Shown piece by piece: positions 25,745 through 35,910 of a stretch of 64,000 bases of DNA. The translations under genes were made by a program, and so were the position numbers. Below the pieces are notes generated by a model that was not told the origin of the DNA, made no database searches, and saw nothing but the letters and a program-made list of their open reading frames with translations. Source of the DNA: Reyranella humidisoli (GTDB lineage: Bacteria; Pseudomonadota; Alphaproteobacteria; Reyranellales; Reyranellaceae); NCBI RefSeq assembly GCF_019039055.1, contig NZ_JAHOPB010000002.1, positions 496,001 to 560,000 on the forward strand. Direction: 5' to 3'. How positions within the stretch are numbered: the stretch's first letter is position 1; every line of letters starts with the position of its first letter.

Positions 25745-27400
25745 ATGACGGACACTCTCAAAGTCGGGTTGGCGCAGCTCAATCCCAGGGTCGGCGACGT
25801 CGCCGGCAATCTGGCGAAGGTACGGGCCGCGCGCGCCGAGGCTGCCAAACAGGGCGCCGACCTGGTGCTTTTCTCCGAAATGGTGCTGGCGGGTTACTTC
25901 CCCGAGGACCTCGTCCTGAAACCCGCCTTCCAGCAGGCCTGCCACGACGCCGTCGACGCGCTGCGCGCCGACACGCGCGACGGCGGCCCGGCGTTGTTCG
26001 TCACCACGCCGTGGCGGGAGGAGGGCAAGCTCTACAATGCCGTCGTCGCCCTCGACAAAGGCGAGATCATCGGCAAGCGCTACAAGGTCGACCTGCCGAA
26101 CTACGGCGTCTTCGACGACAAGCGCGTCTTCTCGGCCGGACCGATGCCGGGTCCTCTCGTCTTCCGCGGCGTGCGGATCGGCGTGCCCATTTGCGAGGAC
26201 GTGTGGACGCCCGACGTCGTCGAGTGCATCGCCGAAACCGGCGGAGAAATCCTGTTAGTGCCCAACGGCTCGCCCTACGAGGCTGGCAAGACCGACATCC
26301 GCGTGCAGCTCGGCGTGAAGCGCGTGGTCGAAAGCAGCCTGCCCTTTGTCTACCTCAACCAGGTGGGCGGGCAGGACGAGGTCGTCTATGACGGCGCGTC
26401 GTTCGTCCTAGGGGCCGACCGGTCGCTCAAGGCCAAGCTGGCGTCGTTCGCGGAGGAGGTCGCCACGGTCGAGTTCCGCCGGGGGGCGGGCGGCTGGGAG
26501 TGCCAGCCCGGCCCTGTTGCGCGCGAACTGGATCGGCTCGAATCGATCTACCAGGCGATGGTGCTGGGCCTGCGCGACTATGTGAACAAGACCGGCTTTC
26601 CTTCGGTGGTGATCGGTCTCTCGGGTGGCGTCGATTCGGCCATCACGGCGGCCGTGGCGGCCGACGCTCTGGGGCCCGAGCGCGTGCACGCGATCATGAT
26701 GCCGTCGCCCTATACCAGCCGGGAGTCGCTCGAGGATGCCGAGGCCTGCGCCAAAGCGATCGGCATTCGCTACGACGTGGTCGACATCGGTCCGGCGATG
26801 GAAGCGTTTCGTGGCATGCTGACGCCGCTGTTCGGCAACCGCGCCGAGGACGTGACCGAGGAGAACATCCAGAGCCGCGCCCGCGGCGTCACCCTGATGG
26901 CGGTATCCAACAAGCTGGGCGGCATGGTGGTGACGACCGGCAACAAGTCGGAGATGGCGGTGGGCTATGCCACGCTTTACGGCGACATGTGCGGTGGCTT
27001 CAACGTGCTGAAGGATGTCTACAAGACGACGGTGTTCGAGCTCTGCTGCTGGCGCAATGCACACCTCCCGATCGGCACGCTCGGCCGGCCGGGCGCCGTG
27101 ATCCCTTCGCGCATCATCGACAAGCCGCCCTCTGCCGAGTTGCGGCCCGACCAGCAGGATTCGGATTCGCTGCCGCCCTATCCGACGCTCGATGCCATCC
27201 TGAAAGGACTCATCGAACGCGATCTCGACACTGCCGCGCTGGCAAAGGAGGGTCACGATCCTGCGATCGTCGACCGGGTCTGGCGGCTCTTGGAAGGTGC
27301 CGAATACAAGCGCCGCCAGGCGCCGCCCGGCGTTAAAATCACCTCTCGCAACATCAGCCGCGAGCGGCGATATCCCATCGTGAACGGATTCAGGGGATAG
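25745..27400 (+). CDS. nadE: Glutamine-dependent NAD+ synthetase
   Basis: A 551-residue two-domain enzyme making NAD+ from nicotinate adenine dinucleotide. Residues 1-250 are a nitrilase-type glutaminase: glutamate in [16 protein letters not shown], lysine in [16 protein letters not shown], cysteine in [14 protein letters not shown]. The C-terminal synthetase has the P-loop [14 protein letters not shown] and [20 protein letters not shown]. Length matches bacterial glutamine-dependent NadE. It starts a three-gene run with the two genes downstream. Confidence 0.95.
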   Translation: MTDTLKVGLAQLNPRVGDVAGNLAKVRAARAEAAKQGADLVLFSEMVLAGYFPEDLVLKPAFQQACHDAVDALRADTRDGGPALFVTTPWREEGKLYNAVVALDKGEIIGKRYKVDLPNYGVFDDKRVFSAGPMPGPLVFRGVRIGVPICEDVWTPDVVECIAETGGEILLVPNGSPYEAGKTDIRVQLGVKRVVESSLPFVYLNQVGGQDEVVYDGASFVLGADRSLKAKLASFAEEVATVEFRRGAGGWECQPGPVARELDRLESIYQAMVLGLRDYVNKTGFPSVVIGLSGGVDSAITAAVAADALGPERVHAIMMPSPYTSRESLEDAEACAKAIGIRYDVVDIGPAMEAFRGMLTPLFGNRAEDVTEENIQSRARGVTLMAVSNKLGGMVVTTGNKSEMAVGYATLYGDMCGGFNVLKDVYKTTVFELCCWRNAHLPIGTLGRPGAVIPSRIIDKPPSAELRPDQQDSDSLPPYPTLDAILKGLIERDLDTAALAKEGHDPAIVDRVWRLLEGAEYKRRQAPPGVKITSRNISRERRYPIVNGFRG

Positions 27401-27416
27401 AGGCAGGAGTGTCGAC

Positions 27417-27791
27417 GTGAACGACGATCTCGGGCGGCTGGCGACCCGCGAATATGACGTGACATTGCTCGATGGCACGCAAGGCCGGATGGCCTTCGCC
27501 CTGTGCGACATCGCCGGGGACAACGCGCTTGCCCAGCATGCGAGGCGGCGGCAGGCGGTCGCTTTTGGACTGCTGAGTTTCGAGGACTTGCCGGCTGCGC
27601 CACGCAACACGCTGCTTTGGGTGCGCACGAAGGACGGTATGGAGATGACGACCGCCGATGGCGACGACCAGCCCGGCGGCGAGCTGCAGCGCGTGGTGGC
27701 GCGGCACTTCATCGTGTTCTTCGACGAGATCAAGGATTTGGCGCCTGAATTGGCTTTGCTGCCTTTTCACCTCAAGGACGGCGCCCAATGA
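27417..27791 (+). CDS. Hypothetical protein between nadE and a phosphodiesterase gene
   Basis: A 124-residue acidic protein I do not recognise. The GTG start is 16 bases after nadE, and its TGA overlaps the ATG of the next gene by 4 bases, so it is probably translated. The sequence has no signal peptide, membrane segment or cofactor motif. Segments such as TLLDGTQGRMAFALCDIAGD and RHFIVFFDEIKDLAPEL suggest a small mixed alpha/beta fold. The operon position is the only hint of function. Confidence 0.7.
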   Translation: MNDDLGRLATREYDVTLLDGTQGRMAFALCDIAGDNALAQHARRRQAVAFGLLSFEDLPAAPRNTLLWVRTKDGMEMTTADGDDQPGGELQRVVARHFIVFFDEIKDLAPELALLPFHLKDGAQ

Positions 27792-28603
27792 CAAGGCAAG
27801 GGGCGGGCATGCTGATCGTACAAATCTCCGACACGCACCTGAAGCGCGAGGGCGAGCTGCTCTTCGGCCGCCTCGACACGCAGGGCTATCTCGAGCGCGC
27901 CGTTGCCCATGTGAATGCGCTCGATCCGCGGCCGGATATCGCGCTGGTGACGGGCGATCTCGTCGACAGCGGCAAGCCCGAGGAATACGCGAACCTCAGG
28001 CGGGTGCTGTCGCCGCTGGCGATGCCGTTCTACCTGATCCCCGGCAATCACGATGCGCGTGACGCGCTGCGCCAGGCGTTTCCCGATCATGTCTATCTGC
28101 CGGACGACGGCTTCCTGCACTATGTCGTCGAGGACTTGCCGTTGCGGCTGATCGCGCTCGACACGCTCGTCGAAGGCAAGGGGCACGGCGCGCTATCCGA
28201 CGGCCAGCTCGACTGGCTGGATGCGCGGCTGGCCGAAAGCGACCGGCCGACGCTTCTGTTCATGCATCATCCGCCATTCGACGTCGGCATCGCGCCGCTC
28301 GACGCAGCCCGTCTCCATGAGGGATCGGAGCGTCTGGCGGAAATCGTGCGCCGCCGCGGCAATGTCGAGCGCGTGCTGTGCGGCCACGTCCATCGCCCGA
28401 TCCAGGTACGGTGGGCCGGGACCCTGGCGTCGATCGCGCCCAGCACCGCCCATCAGGCGTCGCTCGATCTTCGAGAAGGCGCCAAGCTCTCGATGACCAT
28501 GGATCCGCCCGGCGTGGCGCTTCATCTGTGGCGGCCGCCCACGGGATTGATCAGCCATGTGAGCTATGTCGGCGACTACGAGGGGCCCCGTCCTTTCCGC
28601 TAG
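27788..28603 (+). CDS. Metallophosphoesterase, CpdA-like
   Basis: A 271-residue calcineurin-type phosphoesterase similar to CpdA (3',5'-cyclic AMP phosphodiesterase). All metal-site motifs are present in order: ISDTHLKREG, VTGDLVDSG, IPGNHDARDAL, MHHPPFDVG and CGHVHRPIQ. It overlaps the preceding hypothetical gene by 4 bases. Cyclic nucleotide hydrolysis is the family role; other phosphodiesters are possible. Confidence 0.86.
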   Translation: MTRQGAGMLIVQISDTHLKREGELLFGRLDTQGYLERAVAHVNALDPRPDIALVTGDLVDSGKPEEYANLRRVLSPLAMPFYLIPGNHDARDALRQAFPDHVYLPDDGFLHYVVEDLPLRLIALDTLVEGKGHGALSDGQLDWLDARLAESDRPTLLFMHHPPFDVGIAPLDAARLHEGSERLAEIVRRRGNVERVLCGHVHRPIQVRWAGTLASIAPSTAHQASLDLREGAKLSMTMDPPGVALHLWRPPTGLISHVSYVGDYEGPRPFR

Positions 28604-28642
28604 TTCCTTGATGTAGGGCGGCGACCCCGTAAGGTGGCCGGC

Positions 28643-29290
28643 ATGAAGCTCTATTCCGGTCCTCTCAGCATGTTCGGCGCCAAGGCCGAGATCGCCCTCC
28701 GTGAGAAGGGTTTCCCCTTCGAACTCGAGATGGTGCCTTTCGAGATGAAGACGCTCTACGAGCCGAAGCACCCGGAGGTCGTGCGCATCAACCCCAAGCG
28801 CCAGGTCCCGGTGCTGATCGACGGTGACCTCGAGCTTTTCGATTCGACGCAGATTTTCGAGTATCTGGAATCGCTGAAGCGCGATCCCGGTCTATGGCCG
28901 TCGGAACCGAAGGCGCGGGCCCGGGCGCGGTTGCTGGAGCACAAGTCCGACGAGGTCTACTTCCCCCACATCGTCCGCCTGATGAGCGATCCCAGGGCAC
29001 CCGGAGCGCACGATGCCACCTCGCGCTTCTACGCGGAGATGGAGCGGACCATCGGTGGACAGGAATGGCTGGCGGGCGCCTACAGCTATGCCGATATCGC
29101 GTTCTACATGGCGCAGCTCTTCGGCGAGCGGATGGGCGCACCGGTCGCCGCCGAGCTGACGCACCTGCACGCCTGGCGTGATCGCATGAGCGCGCGGCCG
29201 GCCGTGAAGCAGGTGGCCGGGGCGATGGGTCGCTACCTGCTGTCGATCGGACGGACACTCCCGTCCTTCATGAGCAAGCTGGGGCTTTGA
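28643..29290 (+). CDS. Glutathione S-transferase family protein
   Basis: A 215-residue GST with an N-terminal thioredoxin-like domain (MKLYSGPLSMFGAKAEIAL, then KRQVPVLIDGDLELFDSTQI with the cis-proline PVL and the acidic-Ser glutathione motif) and an all-helical C-terminal domain containing YSYADIAFYMAQLFGER. The start at 28643 is chosen so that the first beta strand opens the protein. It is probably cytosolic. The next gene begins 2 bases after its stop. Confidence 0.87.
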   Translation: MKLYSGPLSMFGAKAEIALREKGFPFELEMVPFEMKTLYEPKHPEVVRINPKRQVPVLIDGDLELFDSTQIFEYLESLKRDPGLWPSEPKARARARLLEHKSDEVYFPHIVRLMSDPRAPGAHDATSRFYAEMERTIGGQEWLAGAYSYADIAFYMAQLFGERMGAPVAAELTHLHAWRDRMSARPAVKQVAGAMGRYLLSIGRTLPSFMSKLGL

Positions 29291-29292
29291 CG

Positions 29293-29895
29293 ATGAGCAG
29301 AACCAGAATCCTGTTCCTGCCGGGCTCCGGCGGCTCGCCGCACTTCTGGAAGCCGGTCGCCACGGCCCTGCCGTCGGATTGGCCGAAGGAGCATTTCGGC
29401 TGGCCGGGCCTCGGCGCCCAGCCGCACGATCCCGCGGTGCGTGGCCTCGACGATCTGCAGAAAATGGTAACGGACCGCATGGATGGCCCGGTCGACCTGG
29501 TCGCGCAGTCGATGGGCGGTGTGCTGGCGGCGCGGATCGCGCTGGAGCACCCGGAACTGGTGCGCCGGCTGGTCCTCTGCGTCACGTCAGGCGGCGTCGA
29601 CATGGCGGGACTGGGCGCTTCGGACTGGCGTGCCGACTATCGCAAGTCCTTTCCGAAGGCGGCCGCGTGGATAACCGATGTTCGTGCTTCGGCGGCGCTG
29701 CCTGTCGAAAAGATCGCGGCACCCACATTGCTGATTTGGGGCGATAAGGATGCGGTGAGCCCGGTCGCGGTCGGCGAACATCTCGCAGCGCGCCTGCCGA
29801 ACGCGCGCCTGGAGGTCGTGGCGGGCGGCGATCACGACGTGGCCAGCACGCATGCCGACCGCGTCGCGCGCCTGATCGCGAGGCATTTGGGATAG
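29293..29895 (+). CDS. Alpha/beta hydrolase, RBBP9/YdeN-like
   Basis: A 200-residue small alpha/beta hydrolase. The nucleophile is in LVAQSMGGVLAARIAL, the acid in LLIWGDKDAVSPV and the histidine in AGGDHDVAS. The N-terminus RILFLPGSGGSPHFWKPV supplies the oxyanion loop. ATG at 29293 is used; a TTG at 29287 overlapping the GST stop is an alternative. Probably co-transcribed with the GST gene. A palindromic repeat follows its stop. Confidence 0.8.
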   Translation: MSRTRILFLPGSGGSPHFWKPVATALPSDWPKEHFGWPGLGAQPHDPAVRGLDDLQKMVTDRMDGPVDLVAQSMGGVLAARIALEHPELVRRLVLCVTSGGVDMAGLGASDWRADYRKSFPKAAAWITDVRASAALPVEKIAAPTLLIWGDKDAVSPVAVGEHLAARLPNARLEVVAGGDHDVASTHADRVARLIARHLG

Positions 29896-29896
29896 T

Positions 29897-30012
29897 TAAC
29901 CTCTTCCCCTTTGCGGACTCCGCAAGGGGAAGTGCCCTCGTCTTACGAGGGCGGTGGGGTCATGACCCCACCGTCCCATACGAGGCGACACCTCCCCATT
30001 TGAATAGGGAGG
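29897..30012. repeat. Multi-hairpin dispersed repeat, copy A
   Basis: A 116-base element of four consecutive hairpins: CTTCCCCTTTGCGG-type, CCCTCGT/ACGAGGG, GGTGGGGTCATGACCCCACC, and CCTCCCC with a nearly matching arm. It is nearly the reverse complement of 35911-36030, over the full length apart from a small variable patch. It sits between two genes that point at each other (stops at 29895 and 30019). It likely works as a bidirectional transcript end or as a target of mobile REP machinery. Confidence 0.85.
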
Positions 30013-30018
30013 ACGGCT

Positions 30019-30909
30019 TTACGGCTTCACTGTCTTCTTCAGGACCGACTGGTAGACCTGCAGAATCGCCGAACTGTCGTCGTTGCCGAGGCCCATGCGG
30101 CGGGCCATGCGCTGGAGGTTATGCGTGGCCGATCCCTGGGGCAGCGGCACGTCGAGCTCGTCGGCCAGTTCCATCGCGAGGTGCAGGTCCTTGTGCGCCA
30201 GGTTGAGCGCGAACGACGGCGGGGAGAACTTGTTCGAGAGGGCGCGCTCGGAAAAGGCCTTGAAGACCGAGGAGTTGCCGCTCGAGCTGGCGATCACCTG
30301 CACCAGCTTCTGCGGGTCGAGGCCGGCCGTGACGCCCAGCATCAGCCCTTCGGCGGCAGCGGCGGCGTTGCAGAAGGCCATCATGTTGTTCACCAGCTTG
30401 GCGACCGTGCCGGTGCCGAGCTCGCCCATGTGGATCACGTTGGCGCTGAACGACTGCAGCACGGGCAGGGCGTCGTCGAACACCTTCTTGTCGCCGCCGA
30501 CCATGATGGCGATTGTCGCCGCTTCGGCGCCGACCGTGCCGCCGCTTACCGGCGCGTCGAGCATGGCGATGCCCTTGGCGGCCATGGCGGCGCCGATCCT
30601 CTTCACCATCGACGGCGCGTTGGTGCTGAGGTCGATGTAGGTCTGCCCCTTGCTGGCATTCGCCAGGATGCCGTTGTCGCCCAGGGTCACGGCCTCGACG
30701 TCCCGGGGCATGGGCAGGGACGTCATGACGATGTCGGCGCCCTGGGTCACGTCCGCGATGGACTTGCCGGCCGTCGCGCCGAGGTCCGTGCAGGTCTTCA
30801 CCGCCGCGGGGTTCAGGTCGAATACCGTGACCGAGTGGTTGCTGCGCTTGATGAGGTTGCGGCACATGGGGCCACCCATGTTCCCGACACCGATATACCC
30901 GACCTTCAT
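30019..30909 (-). CDS. NAD(P)-dependent beta-hydroxyacid dehydrogenase (HIBADH family)
   Basis: A 296-residue enzyme of the 3-hydroxyisobutyrate/tartronate-semialdehyde dehydrogenase family. The Rossmann motif GYIGVGNMGGPMCRNLIKR opens the protein, the substrate motif DAPVSGGTVGAEAATIAIMV follows near residue 120, and the catalytic lysine lies in KLVNNMMAFCNAA. It is divergent from the P450 gene. Valine or glyoxylate metabolism is possible; the substrate is not fixed by the sequence. Confidence 0.87.
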   Translation of the reverse strand: MKVGYIGVGNMGGPMCRNLIKRSNHSVTVFDLNPAAVKTCTDLGATAGKSIADVTQGADIVMTSLPMPRDVEAVTLGDNGILANASKGQTYIDLSTNAPSMVKRIGAAMAAKGIAMLDAPVSGGTVGAEAATIAIMVGGDKKVFDDALPVLQSFSANVIHMGELGTGTVAKLVNNMMAFCNAAAAAEGLMLGVTAGLDPQKLVQVIASSSGNSSVFKAFSERALSNKFSPPSFALNLAHKDLHLAMELADELDVPLPQGSATHNLQRMARRMGLGNDDSSAILQVYQSVLKKTVKP

Positions 30910-31003
30910 GCGTTCCTCCGGAAATCTGCAGTTGCCGGGACTATACGACAGAAACCCCGGTCCCTTGCTATAAGGACGGCACTACTGGGAGGAACGACGC
31001 CTC

Positions 31004-34000
31004 ATGGCGCGAAACAAACTGCATCCAATTCCGCATCCGCCGCGCACGCCGCTGTTGGGCAACATGTTGACCGTCGACGGCGGGGCGCCGATCCAGGACC
31101 TGATGCGGATCGCCCGCGAGCAGGGGCCTATCTTCTGGCTCGACATGATGGGCACGCCGCTCGTCGTCGTGTCGGGCGCCGACCTGGTCGCCGAATTGTG
31201 CGACGAGAAGCGGTTCGACAAGGCGGTCCGCGGGTCGCTGCGCCGGGTGCGCATGCTGGGCGGCGACGCGTTGTTCACCGCCGAGACCCAGGAGCCGAAC
31301 TGGCAGAAGGCGCACAACATTCTGCTGCCGACCTTCGCACACCGCATGATGCAGAACTATCACGAGGGCATGCTCGACATCGCCGACCAGCTCGTGACCA
31401 AGTGGGAGCGGCTGAACGCCGACGAGGAGATCGACGTGGTGCGGGACATGACCGCGCTCACCCTCGACACGATCGGCCTGTGCGGCTTCAACTACCGTTT
31501 CAACTCCTTCTATCGCAGCGATAACCATCCCTATGTCGAGTCGCTGGTGCGCGCGCTCGAAGCCGTCATGAAGATGCGCGGCCTGCCGCTCGAGGACATC
31601 ACCCAGCGCAAGACGCGCAAGAAGCTCGAGGAAGATGTCGGCTTCATGAACGGCATCGCCGACCGCATCATCCGCGAGCGCCGGGAGGTGCCGGCCGACG
31701 ACACCGCCAAGCCCGACCTGCTAGGCTTCATGCTGAGCGGGCTCGACAAGCAGACCGGCGAGCGGCTCGACGACGTCAACATCCGCTACCAGATGAACAC
31801 CTTCCTGATCGCCGGTCACGAGACCACGAGCGGGATGCTGTCCTTCGCCGTCTACTTCCTGCTGAACAATCCGCACGTGCTGCAGAAGGCCTACGAGGAG
31901 GTCGATCGTGTTCTCGGGCGCGACGTGAACGCCAAGCCGACCGCGAGCCAGGTGAACCAGCTCGTCTATGTAGGCCAGATTCTGAAGGAGTCGCTGCGGC
32001 TGTGGCCGACCGCGCCAGCCTTCGGTCTCTATCCGTACGAGAACGAGACGATCGGCGGGAAATACAAGCTGCGCAAGCGCACCTTCGTCACCGTGCTGAC
32101 CTCGATGCTGCATCGCGACAAGTCGGTCTGGGGACCGCAGGCGGAAGTCTTCAATCCCGACAACTTCGCGCCCGAGCGCGAAGCCAGGATGCCGAGCCAT
32201 GCCTTCAAGCCGTTCGGCAACGGACAGCGCGCCTGCATCGGCCGGCAGTTCGCCATGACGGAGGCGACGCTGGTGCTGGGCATGATCCTGCAGCGTTTTC
32301 GGCTGGTCGATCACACGCGCTACCAGCTCAAGATCAAGGAATCCCTCACCATCAAGCCCGATGGGCTGATGATGCGGGTGCGGTTGCGCCCCGACATCGT
32401 GCGTGGCAGCGGCCGGGCAGCCATCACGACAACGCCGGCGCCGAAGAAGGCCAAGCGCAAGTCGGCTTCCAGCCACGGCACCAGGCTCGCCGTGCTGTTC
32501 GGCTCCAACATGGGAACCGCCGAGGAACTGGCGCGCTCGATTGCCGAGGATGCCGAGGCCGCGGGTTTCGCCACGACCCTGGCCGGCCTCGACGACGTGG
32601 CCGGCCGGCTGCCGACCGAAGGCGCCGTGGCCATCGTCTGTGCGTCCTACAACGGTGGGCCGCCCGACAATGCCGTGCAATTCCTCGCCAGCCTGAAGGG
32701 CGCCGCCCCGGGCGCACTGGAGGGGGTGCGTTACACCGTGTTCGGTTGCGGCAATCGCGACTGGGCTTCGACCTATCAGTCGATCCCGCGCCAGATCGAC
32801 GAGCTGATGGCGGAGAAGGGGGCCGAGCGACTTCACGTGCGCGGCGAGGGCGACGCCCGCGACGATCTCGATGGGAACTTCCAGTCCTGGTACGAGCCGA
32901 TGTTGCCGTCGGTGGCCGAAAAGCTCGGCGTCAAGTTCGAGGCCGAAAGTGGTGCGGCCCAGGAACCGCTCTATCAGGTGCAGCCGGTCGACAAGCCGCC
33001 GGTCAACCCGATCATCGGCGGCGGCGGTGCGCTGCCGATGCAGGTCCTGGCCAATCGCGAACTGCAGAATCCGGAGACGTCTGGCCGCAGCACGCGGCAC
33101 ATCGAGGTCCTGCTGCCTGACGGCGTGAGCTATCGCGCCGGCGATCATCTCAGCATCGTGCCTCAGAACGGCGCGGCGCTTATCGCGCGGGCGATGCGGC
33201 GCTTCGGCTTCGCGCCCGGCGCGCATGTCGAGCTGACGGCGGCCGAGGGACGGCGCGCGGCTCTGCCCACGGGCGAGGCGATCTCCGTCCATCGTCTGCT
33301 GGCCGACTATCTGGAGCTGCAGCTTCCCGCGACACGCAAGCAGATCCAGATGATGGCGCTGCACACGCGTTGCCCGTTCACGCGCCCCAGGCTCGAAGCA
33401 TTGCTGGAGGAGGAAAACTTCCGGGCCGAGATTCTGGCCAAGCGCAAATCGGTACTCGACCTGCTGGAAGAGTTCCCGGCCTGCGAGCTGCCCTTCGCGG
33501 CATTCCTCGAAATGATGCCCCTGATGGTGCCGCGTTATTACTCGATCTCCTCGTCGCCGGTCGCCGACGGCGCGTGCTGCTCGGTGACGGTCGCGGTGGT
33601 CGAGGGACCGGCGCGGTCCGGTGCGGGTGTCTATCACGGCATCTGCTCGAACCATCTCGCGCGCCAGGCCGCGGGCTCCACGGTGCAGGCCTTCGTGAAG
33701 GAAACGAAGGTCGGCTTTCGGCTGCCGGTCGATCCGGCCGCGCCGATCGTCATGATCGGCCCCGGCACCGGCCTCGCGCCGTTCCGCGGCTTCCTGCGCG
33801 AGCGTGCTGCACTCAAGGCACAGAACCGGACGCTTGGGCCGGCGATGCTGTTCTTCGGCTGCCGTCATTCGGAGCAGGACTTCATCTATGCGGACGAGCT
33901 GAAGGAACAGGCCGATGCCGGCCTCGTTGACCTGCAGGTCGCCTTCTCGCGCCACGACGGAAAGAAAGCCTACGTGCAGGATCTCCTGAAAGCCCAGGCC

Positions 34001-34201
34001 GAAAAGGTGGCCGCTCTCATTGAGCAGGGCGCGATCGTCTATGTCTGTGGCGACGGTGGGCGCATGGAGCCCGACGTGAAGCGGGCGCTGATCGCGATGC
34101 ATCGGGCGAAGACCGGCGCCGACGAAGCGGCGGGCGAGGCCTGGATGGCCAAGCTCGCGGCCGACAATCGCTACGTGTTGGACGTGTGGGCGAGCAGCTG
34201 A
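31004..34201 (+). CDS. Bifunctional cytochrome P450/NADPH-P450 reductase, P450 BM3 (CYP102) type
   Basis: A 1065-residue self-sufficient fatty-acid hydroxylase. The P450 half has the I-helix FLIAGHETTSG (A270-T275), ExxR at E329-R332 and the heme motif FGNGQRACIG with ligand C411. GFNYRFNSFYR and LFT (F91, equivalent to F87 of BM3) closely match BM3. A Lys-rich linker near residue 480 leads to the FMN domain (LFGSNMGTAEELA, SYNGGPPDNA), then the FAD/NADPH domains (RYYSISSSP, GPGTGLAPFRGFLRE, VYVCGDGGRMEPDV). Soluble, with no membrane anchor. It precedes phasin and storage-lipid genes and overlaps the next gene by 16 bases. Confidence 0.95.
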   Translation: MARNKLHPIPHPPRTPLLGNMLTVDGGAPIQDLMRIAREQGPIFWLDMMGTPLVVVSGADLVAELCDEKRFDKAVRGSLRRVRMLGGDALFTAETQEPNWQKAHNILLPTFAHRMMQNYHEGMLDIADQLVTKWERLNADEEIDVVRDMTALTLDTIGLCGFNYRFNSFYRSDNHPYVESLVRALEAVMKMRGLPLEDITQRKTRKKLEEDVGFMNGIADRIIRERREVPADDTAKPDLLGFMLSGLDKQTGERLDDVNIRYQMNTFLIAGHETTSGMLSFAVYFLLNNPHVLQKAYEEVDRVLGRDVNAKPTASQVNQLVYVGQILKESLRLWPTAPAFGLYPYENETIGGKYKLRKRTFVTVLTSMLHRDKSVWGPQAEVFNPDNFAPEREARMPSHAFKPFGNGQRACIGRQFAMTEATLVLGMILQRFRLVDHTRYQLKIKESLTIKPDGLMMRVRLRPDIVRGSGRAAITTTPAPKKAKRKSASSHGTRLAVLFGSNMGTAEELARSIAEDAEAAGFATTLAGLDDVAGRLPTEGAVAIVCASYNGGPPDNAVQFLASLKGAAPGALEGVRYTVFGCGNRDWASTYQSIPRQIDELMAEKGAERLHVRGEGDARDDLDGNFQSWYEPMLPSVAEKLGVKFEAESGAAQEPLYQVQPVDKPPVNPIIGGGGALPMQVLANRELQNPETSGRSTRHIEVLLPDGVSYRAGDHLSIVPQNGAALIARAMRRFGFAPGAHVELTAAEGRRAALPTGEAISVHRLLADYLELQLPATRKQIQMMALHTRCPFTRPRLEALLEEENFRAEILAKRKSVLDLLEEFPACELPFAAFLEMMPLMVPRYYSISSSPVADGACCSVTVAVVEGPARSGAGVYHGICSNHLARQAAGSTVQAFVKETKVGFRLPVDPAAPIVMIGPGTGLAPFRGFLRERAALKAQNRTLGPAMLFFGCRHSEQDFIYADELKEQADAGLVDLQVAFSRHDGKKAYVQDLLKAQAEKVAALIEQGAIVYVCGDGGRMEPDVKRALIAMHRAKTGADEAAGEAWMAKLAADNRYVLDVWASS

Positions 34202-35457
34202 CCCGGGACGCCGAGCGCGCCCGCTCGCTGCGGCGGGTCAAGCTCGTCGCGGCGCTGCTGCTGGTGGCGACGGCGGCCCTGTTCGTCGTGGCGCGGCACT
34301 TCGAGCCCGTCCATTGGGTCTGGGGCTATGTCGCGGCCTTTGCGGCGGCCGCGACGGTCGGCGGGCTGGCCGACTGGTACGCGATCGTGGCCCTGTTCCG
34401 CCGCCCGCTCGGCCTGCCGATACCGCACACCGCCATCGTGCCGCGCAATCATCACCGCATTGCCGAGAATCTCGGCGAGTTCATCGAGACGAACTTCCTG
34501 GCGCCGGAGCCGGTCGAGGCGCGCCTGCGTGAAGTCGACTTCGCGGCCCTCGTGGCGGATTGGCTGAGCGATCGCGAGCGGAGCGCCGCGCTGGCAGGGT
34601 TCATGTTGCGGATGGTGCCGCAGGCCCTCGCTGCCATCGACCAGTCCGGTCTCAAGGGCTTCCTGGGCCAGCGGGCAAAGGCCGAGCTGGAACGGATCGA
34701 ACTGGCGCCGCTTGCCGCCGGCTTGTTGAGCGCCGTCACCGAGAAAGGACGCCACCAGCGCCTGCTCGACGAGCTGCTCGTGGCGCTGGAGAAGGTACTG
34801 GCCAACGAGGAGACACTGGCGGCGATGCGCGAGAAGATCCGCAACGAGCTGCCGGCGTTGTTCAATCTCTATCGCGCGGATGCCTACCTGTTGCGGAAGA
34901 TCGTGGCCTCGACCACGGCCTTCATCAAGGACGCGCGCGCCGACACGAGCCATCCTCTGCGGCAGGAGTTCGATAGTTTCGTCGCGGGTTTCATTGCCAA
35001 CTTGCGTACGTCGAAGGCTTTCGCGCGCCGCGCCGAGAACCTGAAGCACGACCTGCTGGCGCGGCCGGAGATCGCCACGATGGCCGAGGGCGCCTGGGAC
35101 AGCGTGCGCTCCTTCCTTGAGCAGGATTCGCGCAACGCGGACAGCCAGGTACGCCGTCAACTCGAGGCCATGCTGGTCGACGTCGGCAGCCAGCTTGCGC
35201 GCGATCCGGCGATCCGCGCGGAGATCAATCGCGGCATGGTGCGGGTCCTTGCAGGTTTCGTGCAGAGCCAGAAGAGCGGTGTCGGTCGCTTCATCGCCGA
35301 CCAGGTGAAGTCGTGGGACATCGACGTGCTGATCGGCCGCATCGAGCTGACGGTCGGGCGCGACCTGCAATATATCCGTTTCAATGGTGCAATGATCGGC
35401 GGCCTCGCCGGTTTGGCCTTGCACGCGCTGGAGCAGGGGTTGAAGCTGTACCTGTAA
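34186..35457 (+). CDS. DUF445 family membrane-associated protein
   Basis: A 423-residue protein of the DUF445 (YheB/YjiN-like) family. Two hydrophobic segments lie near the N-terminus (VAALLLVATAALFVVA and WGYVAAFAAAATVGGLADW), followed by ALFRRPLGLPIPHTAIVPRN and a long helical, charged domain; a short hydrophobic patch (GGLAGLALHALEQGLKL) ends it. The GTG start lies within the last codons of the P450 gene. Function unknown. The overlap and the phasin gene 16 bases downstream suggest one operon. Confidence 0.8.
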   Translation: MGEQLTRDAERARSLRRVKLVAALLLVATAALFVVARHFEPVHWVWGYVAAFAAAATVGGLADWYAIVALFRRPLGLPIPHTAIVPRNHHRIAENLGEFIETNFLAPEPVEARLREVDFAALVADWLSDRERSAALAGFMLRMVPQALAAIDQSGLKGFLGQRAKAELERIELAPLAAGLLSAVTEKGRHQRLLDELLVALEKVLANEETLAAMREKIRNELPALFNLYRADAYLLRKIVASTTAFIKDARADTSHPLRQEFDSFVAGFIANLRTSKAFARRAENLKHDLLARPEIATMAEGAWDSVRSFLEQDSRNADSQVRRQLEAMLVDVGSQLARDPAIRAEINRGMVRVLAGFVQSQKSGVGRFIADQVKSWDIDVLIGRIELTVGRDLQYIRFNGAMIGGLAGLALHALEQGLKLYL

Positions 35458-35473
35458 CGCACAGGAGATCCAT

Positions 35474-35899
35474 ATGGCCGATGCGACGCAGCCCTTCACC
35501 GACATGTTCAAGAAGCTTGGCGAGCAGTTGAAGGTGCCGGCCTTCGACATGTCGAAGATGATGGAGCATCATCAGAAGAATCTCGAGGCGATGACGCGCT
35601 CCTGGCAGGCGGTGGCCGGCGGTGCGAGCGAGGTCGCGCAGAAGCAGAAGGAAATCTTCGAGGCCGCGATGAAGGACATGGCCGAGATGGCACAGTCCTA
35701 CAAGCCGGGCGGCAATCCGCAGGAAGTGATGGCCAAGCAGAGCGAGTTCGCCAAGAAGGCGATGGAGGCCGCCATCGCCAACACGAAGGACATTGCGGAG
35801 CTGGTCCAGAAGTCCAGCACCGAAGCCTTCAAGATCGTCCAGGACCGGATGAAGGAGTCCTACGAGGAAATCCGCAGCAGCGTCGAGAAGAAGTCGTAG
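35474..35899 (+). CDS. Phasin family protein
   Basis: A 141-residue amphipathic helical protein typical of phasins, which coat polyhydroxyalkanoate granules. Features are FTDMFKKLGEQLKVPAFDMS, a central helical heptad-like stretch (SWQAVAGGASEVAQKQKEIF) and the tail AFKIVQDRMKESYEEIRSSV. The ribosome site AGGAG precedes the ATG. It follows DUF445 by 16 bases, and repeat copy B lies after it. A second phasin is at 38560. Confidence 0.87.
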   Translation: MADATQPFTDMFKKLGEQLKVPAFDMSKMMEHHQKNLEAMTRSWQAVAGGASEVAQKQKEIFEAAMKDMAEMAQSYKPGGNPQEVMAKQSEFAKKAMEAAIANTKDIAELVQKSSTEAFKIVQDRMKESYEEIRSSVEKKS

Positions 35900-35910
35900 G
35901 AACTTTATTC